A DNA stretch of 5,537 nucleotides from Candidatus Atribacter fermentans (GTDB lineage: Bacteria > Atribacterota > Atribacteria > Atribacterales > Atribacteraceae). The notes under the pieces are model-generated. The model was not told where the DNA came from and did no database searches. It was given only the letters and a program-made list of their open reading frames with translations. Positions 1-5,014 of the stretch are shown in pieces (the first letter of the stretch is position 1; every line of letters starts with the position of its first letter). The stretch is taken from NCBI GenBank assembly GCA_012517485.1, contig JAAYUT010000035.1, forward strand, positions 1-5,537, given 5' to 3'. The position numbers and the translations under genes are program-made.

Positions 1-119
1 ACACAATTATATCCAAAAACCTGATCATTATTTAACCTTAAACCCCAGGCTACTTCACCAAAAATCACGATTAGAAAAAAAATCAAAGTAACATTGATCA
101 GGTCATTTTTATTTATCAT
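1..119 (-). CDS. N-terminal fragment of a probable exported or membrane-anchored protein
   Basis: An open frame starts at ATG 119-117, eight bases after the trxA stop, and stays open for 39 codons to the window edge. The protein starts with a short polar stretch containing a lysine (residues 1-7), then a hydrophobic run (about 9-20, rich in I, L, F and V), then EVAWG near residues 22-26, where a signal peptidase could cut, followed by a polar segment. This looks like a signal peptide or an N-terminal anchor. No good Shine-Dalgarno site precedes the ATG, so translation may depend on coupling to trxA. I do not recognise the family, and too little is present to assign a function. It appears to be the next gene of the fab-plsY-trxA transcript. 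It could be a chance open frame, but the hydrophobic pattern and the position argue against that. Confidence 0.5.
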   Translation of the reverse strand, partial: MINKNDLINVTLIFFLIVIFGEVAWGLRLNNDQVFGYNC

Positions 120-127
120 AAATTTTA

Positions 128-454
128 TTATAAGATATTATTCAATTTTGTTTCAATGGCCTTTTTAGCAACATAACCTACAATACGGTCTACTTCTTTC
201 CCGCCATTGAATATAATAAGAGTCGGAATGGCACTGATCCCATACCGAGCAGCGATTTCACCATTATCATCAGTATTTAATTTCCCGACTTTTATCTTAT
301 CTTTCATATCGTTGGCAATTTCTTCAACAACTGGAGCCATCATCCGGCATGGCATGCACCAACTCGCCCAGAAGTCAACAAGTACCGGTTTAATTGATTG
401 AAGCACCTCAACTTCAAAATTTGCTTTGTTCAATTCAAGAATCGAATCTGTCAT
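128..454 (-). CDS. trxA: Thioredoxin with a WCMPC active site
   Basis: This is a small cytoplasmic dithiol-disulfide oxidoreductase that reduces protein disulfides and is normally recharged by thioredoxin reductase. Counted from ATG 454, the protein has 108 residues, the usual thioredoxin length. It shows the VDFWA strand with the buried Asp27, the redox motif W32-C33-M34-P35-C36, and the cis-proline in AIPT (Pro77), followed by the final strand and helix (IIFNGGKEVDRIVGY). The usual Gly between the cysteines is Met here. An upstream in-frame GTG at 463 would add three residues but lies only one base from the AAGGGG ribosome site (470-465); ATG 454 is about ten bases from it and is preferred. 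The gene starts one base after the plsY stop, so it is probably translated as part of the lipid operon. A general thioredoxin is the best reading, since there is no signal peptide or extra domain to suggest an exported redox protein. Confidence 0.94.
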   Translation of the reverse strand: MTDSILELNKANFEVEVLQSIKPVLVDFWASWCMPCRMMAPVVEEIANDMKDKIKVGKLNTDDNGEIAARYGISAIPTLIIFNGGKEVDRIVGYVAKKAIETKLNNIL

Positions 455-455
455 T

Positions 456-1052
456 TTACTCACGCCCCTTTTTCCCTATTTTATGTTCTTTTCCTTTAAG
501 TAACCTTTTTATATTCTCATTGTGTCTTAAAAACACCAAAGCACAAGCAAATATTCCCCACCAAATGACTTCTGGTGACTTTTTAAAAAAATAAAGACCA
601 ATAGGCATTAAAAATGCACCAGTCAAAGAACCCAAAGAAGAATAACGACTAATCAAAACCATTCCTACCCAAGAAAGAAAGCTAATAATCGCCGTTTGGT
701 AAGAAAGATAAAAGAGAATTCCAACTGTTGTAGCAACCCCTTTCCCACCCTTAAAAAGAAGAAATACCGACCAGTTATGACCAATAACAATCATAAAAAC
801 AGCCAGAAACCAAATCAAGGGATTCTGAATAGAATGAGTTGCTAAATAAGCACCTAAAAAACCTTTTAAAGCATCTGCAATTCCGGCAAGTAAGGCTGGA
901 AAAAACCCTAAAACTCTTGAAACATTGGTAGCACCAATATTTCCACTCCCATATTTCCTTATATCAATACCCTTAAATAACCATCCGAGAATAACCCCAA
1001 AAGGGAGTGACCCGATGAGATAATTAATACCAATAATCCACCATCCAGACAT
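456..1052 (-). CDS. plsY: Acyl-phosphate:glycerol-3-phosphate acyltransferase PlsY
   Basis: This integral membrane enzyme transfers the acyl group from acyl-phosphate to glycerol-3-phosphate, giving 1-acylglycerol-3-phosphate, the first committed step of phospholipid synthesis in the PlsX/PlsY route. The 198 residues match the usual family length. The protein is strongly hydrophobic with several membrane spans. All three conserved cytoplasmic motifs are visible: SGNIGATNVSR at 36-46, GHNWSVFLLFKGGKGVAT at 91-108, and RHNENIKRLLKGKEHKIG at 176-193. In the second motif a Ser (95) stands where most PlsY proteins I recall have Pro. ATG 1052 is preceded by AAGGAG (1066-1061) at eight bases, and this site overlaps the fabF stop codon, so the start is well supported. 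PlsX, which makes the acyl-phosphate substrate, is not in the window. The position directly after fabF links chain synthesis with chain use. Confidence 0.97.
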   Translation of the reverse strand: MSGWWIIGINYLIGSLPFGVILGWLFKGIDIRKYGSGNIGATNVSRVLGFFPALLAGIADALKGFLGAYLATHSIQNPLIWFLAVFMIVIGHNWSVFLLFKGGKGVATTVGILFYLSYQTAIISFLSWVGMVLISRYSSLGSLTGAFLMPIGLYFFKKSPEVIWWGIFACALVFLRHNENIKRLLKGKEHKIGKKGRE

Positions 1053-1057
1053 GATAA

Positions 1058-2299
1058 TTACTCCTTATATTGTCCAAAAACCAAAGAACCATTATGTCCT
1101 CCAAATCCAAATGAATTAGAAATTGCATTACGAATTTCCATTTTTTGAGCTTTCTGGGGAACATAATCTAAATCACAATCTTCGTCTTTCTCTTCAAGAT
1201 TGATAGTTGGATGAACTGTATGATGAAATATTCCCAAAATAGTTGCTGCTGCTTCCATGGCTCCTGCTGCTCCTAAAAGATGACCGGTCATGGATTTGGT
1301 TGAACTAATTTTTAGTTGATAAGCTCTTTCAGCAAATACTTTTTTTATTGCTAACGATTCCATTTTATCATTTAAAGGTGTGGATGTCCCATGGGCATTG
1401 ATATAATCTATGTCCTCAATCTGAAGCCCTGCATCACGAATTGCATATAGCATAGAACGTGCTGCTCCTTCGCCTTCTGGATCAGGTGCAGTTATATGAT
1501 AAGCATCACAACTTGCTCCATAACCTTTTAATTCAGCATATATCGGTGCACCTCTTCTTTCTGCTGATTCTTTCGTTTCTAAAATCAACGCAGCAGCTCC
1601 TTCAGCCATAACAAAACCATCTCGATTTTTATCAAAAGGTCGGGAAGCTTTTTTTGGTTGCTGATTATAAGTAGAAAGAGCTTTCATCGCACAAAAACCA
1701 GCTAAAGCTAATGGTGTTATTGACGCCTCCGAACCAACTGCTACCATTAAGTCAGCATCTCCTCGTTGTAAGATTCGAAAGGCTTCTCCAATTGCATGAG
1801 TGGACGCCTCACAGGCTGTTGATACGCAACTATTCGGACCTTTTAAACCTAAATGTATAGCTACATTTGCTGCTCCCATATTAACAATCATCATAGGAAT
1901 AAAAAAAGGGCTGACTTTTTGAGGACCACGATTCATTAATACTTCATGTTGTTCTTCAAAAGTAAAAATTCCACCTATCCCTGAGCCCAAAATAACACCC
2001 GAACGCTCATGATTGAGTTTCTCCACATTTAATTGTGAATCTTGAAAAGCCATGATAGAAGCACTTACGGCAAACTGGGAAAAGCGATCCATCCGACGGG
2101 CGTCTTTACGGGGTAAATAATCGTCACAATTAAAATCTTTCACCTCACCAGCTATTTGACTATCATATGAGCTGGCATCAAACCTGGTAATCGTATCAAT
2201 GCCCGATTCTCCATTAATCAGAGCTTGCCAGAAATTTTCTTTTCCAATCCCAATTGGGCTTACCACCCCAATTCCGGTAACCACAACTCTTCTATCCAA
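1058..2299 (-). CDS. fabF: 3-oxoacyl-[acyl-carrier-protein] synthase II (KAS II)
   Basis: This cytoplasmic condensing enzyme of type II fatty-acid synthesis elongates acyl-ACP with malonyl-ACP. Counted from TTG 2299 it has 413 residues, the normal family length, with the standard opening RRVVVTGIGVVSPIG. The catalytic residues fall at exactly the E. coli FabF numbers: Cys163 in STACEAS, His303 in NAHGTSTP, Lys335 and His340 in KSMTGHLLGAAGAME; the glycine-rich GFGGHNGSLVFG loop is near the C-terminus. The frame stays open upstream to TTG 2341 and ATG 2320, but those lie inside fabH and lack a ribosome site, while AAGGGAGGT (2315-2307) sits eight bases before TTG 2299. Oddities are Glu164 right after the nucleophile, where Ala or Thr is usual, and His rather than Thr in GFGGHN. 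With the chosen start there are 14 bases between the fabH stop and fabF. FabB/KAS I is possible in principle, but the length and motifs fit FabF. Confidence 0.96.
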   Translation of the reverse strand: MDRRVVVTGIGVVSPIGIGKENFWQALINGESGIDTITRFDASSYDSQIAGEVKDFNCDDYLPRKDARRMDRFSQFAVSASIMAFQDSQLNVEKLNHERSGVILGSGIGGIFTFEEQHEVLMNRGPQKVSPFFIPMMIVNMGAANVAIHLGLKGPNSCVSTACEASTHAIGEAFRILQRGDADLMVAVGSEASITPLALAGFCAMKALSTYNQQPKKASRPFDKNRDGFVMAEGAAALILETKESAERRGAPIYAELKGYGASCDAYHITAPDPEGEGAARSMLYAIRDAGLQIEDIDYINAHGTSTPLNDKMESLAIKKVFAERAYQLKISSTKSMTGHLLGAAGAMEAAATILGIFHHTVHPTINLEEKDEDCDLDYVPQKAQKMEIRNAISNSFGFGGHNGSLVFGQYKE

Positions 2300-2306
2300 A
2301 GTTGAA

Positions 2307-2315
2307 ACCTCCCTT
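2307..2315 (-). promoter_or_regulatory. fabF ribosome binding site overlapping the fabH stop
   Basis: AAGGGAGGT on the minus strand begins inside the fabH stop codon (TAA 2316-2314) and ends eight bases before TTG 2299. It is a strong Shine-Dalgarno match and decides the fabF start: the longer in-frame starts at 2320 and 2341 have no comparable site. The arrangement suggests that fabF translation is coupled to fabH termination. Confidence 0.85.
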
Positions 2316-3297
2316 ACCATCGAATAAGGACTGAACCCCAAGTCAAACCCGCACCAAAACCAACCAGTAAAATGATATCTCCTTCTTTGATTCGATCTTC
2401 TTGAAGGGCTTCCGAAAGTGCTAAAGGTATTGAGGCAGAAGATGTGTTTGCGTATTTATGAATGTTTACGAAGATACGATCTTCAACAATACCAAGACGT
2501 TTTGCAGCTGATTGAATGATTCGTATATTAGCTTGATGGGGAATAAATAAATTGACATCTTCAATCTTTATTTGCCCTTTTTTTATAACTTTTAATGAAG
2601 CCTCTTCCATAATTTTTACAGCAAACTTAAAGACTTCATTGCCAGCCATTTTTATGTAATGGAGTCGATTTTGAATTGTATCAATTGAGGCTGGAAGACG
2701 GGAAACACCGGCAGGAACTTCAATGTAGTTGGCACCCCCTCCATCAGAACCTAAATGGGTTGAAATAATACCCGGTTTTTCTCCGAGTCCAATTACAGCT
2801 GCTCCGGCACCATCACCAAAAAGAACACAGGTAGCTCTATCTTCCCAATCGAGAATTTTCGACAACGTTTCTGCTCCAACTACTAATGCAAATTCCCCTC
2901 CTCCAGCGGAAAGATACTTTTCAGCAATCGAAAGAGCATAAACAAAACTGGTACAACCAGCTTCAAGGTCAAAACAGGCAGCATTTTCTGCTCCCAATTC
3001 ACGTTGGAGAATACAAGCTGTCGCTGGGAAAAGCATATCGGGAGTGACAGTAGCAACAATGATTAAATCAAGGTTTGATGGCTTAATCTGGGCTTTTTTC
3101 AGAGCTATTCGTGCCGCTTCAATTGCCAGTGTAGATGTGGTTTCATTTTCCGAAGCGATTCTTCGTTCTCGTATGCCACTTCGGCTAACGATCCATTCAT
3201 CACTGGTATCAACTATTTTTTCCAGATCAAAATTGGTTACGACTTTTTGAGGAACACATGATCCAACCCCTAGTATTTTCACTGGTCGATTATTCAA
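2314..3297 (-). CDS. fabH: 3-oxoacyl-[acyl-carrier-protein] synthase III (KAS III)
   Basis: FabH starts fatty-acid chains by condensing an acyl-CoA, such as acetyl-CoA or a branched primer, with malonyl-ACP. The 327 residues fit the family. The Cys-His-Asn triad is visible: Cys115 in LEAGCTSF, His254 in IPHQANIRI and Asn284 in YANTSSASIPLAL. The TSDEWIVSRSGIRERR block (31-46), the FGDGAGAAVIG segment (160-170) and the C-terminal GAGLTWGSVLIRW are also typical. The last triad motif reads YANTS where YGNTS is most common. The start is TTG 3297, which overlaps the fabZ stop (TGA 3296-3294) in the four bases TTGA, with AAGGAGG seven bases upstream. The overlap implies translational coupling with fabZ. 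Primer preference, straight or branched, cannot be read from the sequence. A secondary-metabolite KAS III is unlikely given the fab neighbours. Confidence 0.96.
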   Translation of the reverse strand: MNNRPVKILGVGSCVPQKVVTNFDLEKIVDTSDEWIVSRSGIRERRIASENETTSTLAIEAARIALKKAQIKPSNLDLIIVATVTPDMLFPATACILQRELGAENAACFDLEAGCTSFVYALSIAEKYLSAGGGEFALVVGAETLSKILDWEDRATCVLFGDGAGAAVIGLGEKPGIISTHLGSDGGGANYIEVPAGVSRLPASIDTIQNRLHYIKMAGNEVFKFAVKIMEEASLKVIKKGQIKIEDVNLFIPHQANIRIIQSAAKRLGIVEDRIFVNIHKYANTSSASIPLALSEALQEDRIKEGDIILLVGFGAGLTWGSVLIRW

Positions 3298-3734
3298 ATC
3301 ACTTCCTCCTTCTTTTCAACAAGTGAAAAACCTATTTCTCCCTCAGCTACAACTGTTTCATTGACTTTCGCTATACAGTTCAATTTACCCATTCTTTTAC
3401 GAATCTTGAGAAGCTCAACCTTAATAATTAATTGGTCCCCAGGGACAACCGGTTTTCGAATTTTCACTCGATCAATCGTGGTAAAATAAGGAATACAATC
3501 ATGATACTCATCCAAATTCATCATCATTGTAGCACCCACTTGAGCCATAGCTTCAATGATGAGTACACCAGGCATGGTTGGTAACTCTGGAAAATGACCT
3601 TGGAAAAACCATTCATTGATTGTCACATTTTTAATACCCACTGCAGTCATTTTTTCAATGGAGACTCTATCTACTAATAAAAATGGAAAACGATGGGGCA
3701 AGATTTTCTGGATCATTCGATTATCCAGGTCCAT
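3294..3734 (-). CDS. fabZ: 3-hydroxyacyl-[acyl-carrier-protein] dehydratase FabZ
   Basis: FabZ removes water from 3-hydroxyacyl-ACP to give trans-2-enoyl-ACP in the elongation cycle. It is a hot-dog fold enzyme of the cytosol. From ATG 3734 the protein has 146 residues, the normal size, and begins with the typical IQKILPHRFPFLLVDRV block. The active-site His47 lies in FQGHFPELPTMPG and Glu61 in VLIIEAMAQ; FTTIDRVKIRKPVVPGDQL follows, as in the family. An in-frame GTG at 3776 would add 14 residues, but it lies within the promoter's extended -10 element and has no ribosome site, whereas TGGAGGT (3749-3743) is eight bases before ATG 3734. It is the first gene of the operon and overlaps fabH by four bases. 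FabA is less likely: there is no sign of isomerase-type sequence, and the length and MPG motif favour FabZ. Confidence 0.96.
   Translation of the reverse strand: MDLDNRMIQKILPHRFPFLLVDRVSIEKMTAVGIKNVTINEWFFQGHFPELPTMPGVLIIEAMAQVGATMMMNLDEYHDCIPYFTTIDRVKIRKPVVPGDQLIIKVELLKIRKRMGKLNCIAKVNETVVAEGEIGFSLVEKKEEVI
3305..3311 (-). promoter_or_regulatory. fabH ribosome binding site inside the fabZ 3' end
   Basis: AAGGAGG on the minus strand is a near-perfect Shine-Dalgarno sequence, seven bases before TTG 3297. It lies in the last codons of fabZ and supports the unusual TTG start and the four-base overlap of the two genes. Confidence 0.85.
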
Positions 3735-3742
3735 TTTTAAAT

Positions 3743-3749
3743 ACCTCCA
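3743..3749 (-). promoter_or_regulatory. fabZ ribosome binding site
   Basis: TGGAGGT on the minus strand lies eight bases before ATG 3734 and downstream of the predicted transcription start near 3760. It fixes the fabZ start and rules against the longer frame from GTG 3776. Confidence 0.87.
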
Positions 3750-3752
3750 CTC

Positions 3753-3766
3753 TGAAAAAGTTTTCA
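3753..3766. repeat. Short inverted repeat at the predicted fab transcription start
   Basis: TGAAAA and TTTTCA form a 6+2+6 inverted repeat with a two-base centre. It begins one base downstream of the fab promoter's -10 hexamer and covers the predicted start point near 3760. The position would suit a repressor operator, but A/T-rich symmetry of this size can arise by chance. It does not resemble the FapR consensus. Confidence 0.35.
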
Positions 3767-3796
3767 ATTGTATCACTTACTGGTTCGTGATATCAA
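3767..3796 (-). promoter_or_regulatory. Sigma-70-type promoter of the fabZ-fabH-fabF-plsY-trxA operon
   Basis: On the minus strand, TTGATA (3796-3791) serves as the -35 box and TACAAT (3772-3767) as the -10 box, with an 18-base spacer. A TG one base upstream of the -10 makes it an extended -10. Each hexamer matches the consensus at five of six positions. Transcription would begin near 3760, giving a leader of about 26 bases that holds the fabZ ribosome site. The palindrome TGATATCA (3788-3795) overlaps the -35 box. Confidence 0.72.
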
Positions 3797-3825
3797 TATT
3801 GGACAATGAAGAGAATTTTAGAAAA

Positions 3826-3854
3826 TTGACATAAAAGAATAACTGGAGTAGTAT
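3826..3854 (+). promoter_or_regulatory. Sigma-70-type promoter of the parvulin/VanW-like unit
   Basis: A perfect TTGACA -35 box (3826-3831) is followed after exactly 17 bases by TAGTAT (3849-3854), a four-of-six match to the -10 consensus. Transcription would begin near 3861, leaving a leader of about 37 bases before ATG 3898. It faces away from the fab promoter, and the two predicted start points are about 100 bases apart. Confidence 0.7.
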
Positions 3855-3887
3855 TTTACCAAAAATAACAAAAAATGTCTCAAGGGT

Positions 3888-3893
3888 GGGAGA
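3888..3893 (+). promoter_or_regulatory. Ribosome binding site of the parvulin gene
   Basis: GGGAGA lies four bases before ATG 3898. An upstream in-frame GTG at 3886 directly abuts the only other purine run (AAGGG), which leaves no usable spacing, so ATG 3898 is the better start. Confidence 0.65.
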
Positions 3894-3897
3894 ATAT

Positions 3898-5001
3898 ATG
3901 CTGAGAGGACTTCGCAAAAATCTCGATATTATCATAATAATTATTGTTGTTGCTTTTGTTTTTACCATTTTTTATGGCACTTTCACTCGTCGGTCGCAAA
4001 ATCCTTCACAAAGTGCTGCAGCAGCTGCAACTGTTAATAACACTGTTATAACTATTTACGATCTTGAAAACCAATTCCGAAATTTTATCTCTCAGTTTGA
4101 CAATAAATATCTTAATGAGCTTGATGAAAAAGGAATTAATTACCTTAAAAGGCTAACTTTAGAAAGTATGATCAATAATGAGCTTCTCTACCAAGAAGCA
4201 AAATCACGAAAAATTAAGGTTAGTAATAATGAAATTAATAACAGACTAAATGAAATCAAAGCTAATTTTCCGTCTGATCGGGAATTTCAAAATTATCTTC
4301 AATATCAGGGAATCCGGATAAATGATTTGAAAGAATCAATTAAACGGGACTTGATGATTACCTCCCTAACCAATTCATTATATGAAACTATTGTTATTCC
4401 GCCTGAAGATATCAATAATTATTACGAAGAAAATAAAAGTTTGTTTTCAATCCCAATTCAATATCATCTTTATCAGATGACATTTGCTTCCCAAGAAGAA
4501 GCCGAAAAAATTTATAAAAGAGTCAATTTGGGAGAAGATTTTTCCAATTTAGCTAAATCGTTTTCTACTGACAACTACGCTCAAAATGGCGGAGATACCG
4601 GTTGGATATCAGAAAATGCTCTTCCTAAAGAATCAAAAGATTTTATTATTGAATTAAAAGATAAATTGGGAAGCGTTACTCCTATTATAAAAGTCGGAAA
4701 TAACTATCAAATCTTTAAACTTGTTGAAATAAAACCGGCTGAGGAAAAAACTTTAGAAGAATCCCAAGAAGAAATAAAAGAAATTCTCGAAAATGAGCAA
4801 AAAAGAGTTAAATTAGAACATTTAATTGCTGAAATTCGTAATAAATCAAAAATAGAATACTCTGAAAATTTATTAGCCTTAGGCATAGGGAGTGAACCAT
4901 CACCAACCGAGCCATTGGAATCTGAGAATTCAGCAGTTACTTCTCCCAATTTATCAGAACCAACTGAAATGCCAGAAATAACATCGACACCAAATCCTTA
5001 G
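3898..5001 (+). CDS. Membrane-anchored SurA/PpiD-like parvulin-type peptidyl-prolyl isomerase
   Basis: From ATG 3898 the protein has 367 residues. A short basic start (MLRGLRKN) and one hydrophobic segment (about 11-27, with six successive Ile) give an N-terminal membrane anchor with the rest outside, as in PpiD; there is no lipobox Cys, so it is not a PrsA-type lipoprotein. A SurA-N-like helical chaperone region spans about 45-170 (ESMINNELLYQEAKSRKIKVS is typical). The parvulin domain is at about 188-280, with YHLYQM, GEDFSNLAKSFS and NGGDTGW. The first core His is kept (His190), but the second, usually in GYHI, is Gln271 (NYQIF). A charged helix (283-318) is followed by a Pro/Ser/Thr/Glu-rich tail (about 332-367). 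Its role is probably folding of exported proteins; isomerase activity may be weak. It is the first gene of the plus-strand unit, and the 13-base gap to the next gene suggests an operon. Confidence 0.88.
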   Translation: MLRGLRKNLDIIIIIIVVAFVFTIFYGTFTRRSQNPSQSAAAAATVNNTVITIYDLENQFRNFISQFDNKYLNELDEKGINYLKRLTLESMINNELLYQEAKSRKIKVSNNEINNRLNEIKANFPSDREFQNYLQYQGIRINDLKESIKRDLMITSLTNSLYETIVIPPEDINNYYEENKSLFSIPIQYHLYQMTFASQEEAEKIYKRVNLGEDFSNLAKSFSTDNYAQNGGDTGWISENALPKESKDFIIELKDKLGSVTPIIKVGNNYQIFKLVEIKPAEEKTLEESQEEIKEILENEQKRVKLEHLIAEIRNKSKIEYSENLLALGIGSEPSPTEPLESENSAVTSPNLSEPTEMPEITSTPNP

Positions 5002-5005
5002 GGGA
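5001..5005 (+). promoter_or_regulatory. Ribosome binding site of the VanW-like gene
   Basis: GGGGA begins at the last base of the parvulin stop codon. It is nine bases before TTG 5015 but fifteen before ATG 5021, so spacing favours the TTG start. The match to the anti-Shine-Dalgarno sequence is only moderate. Confidence 0.5.
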
Positions 5006-5014
5006 TTTTTTCTC

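Noticed and set aside
20..102. Inverted repeat CCTGATCA (20-27) and TGATCAGG (95-102)
   Set aside because: The arms are 67 bases apart, both contain the self-complementary TGATCA, there is no adjacent T-run for a terminator, and both lie inside the open fragment.
394..594. Plus-strand open frame of 66 codons across the trxA/plsY junction
   Set aside because: It is antisense to two clear genes, has no ribosome site, and resembles no protein family I recognise.
2729..2941. Plus-strand open frame of 70 codons opposite fabH
   Set aside because: It is Pro/Ser/Ala-rich with no ribosome site and lies wholly within the strongly conserved fabH on the other strand.
3735..3897. FapR- or FabT-type operator near the fab promoter
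   Set aside because: I looked for TTAGTACC-type and TTTGATTATCAAA-type palindromes and saw neither; only the unrelated short repeats reported above are present.
3777..3968. Minus-strand open frame of 63 codons across the divergent region
   Set aside because: It would span both promoters and the start of the parvulin gene; its hydrophobic sequence is the reverse of AT-rich coding and intergenic DNA.
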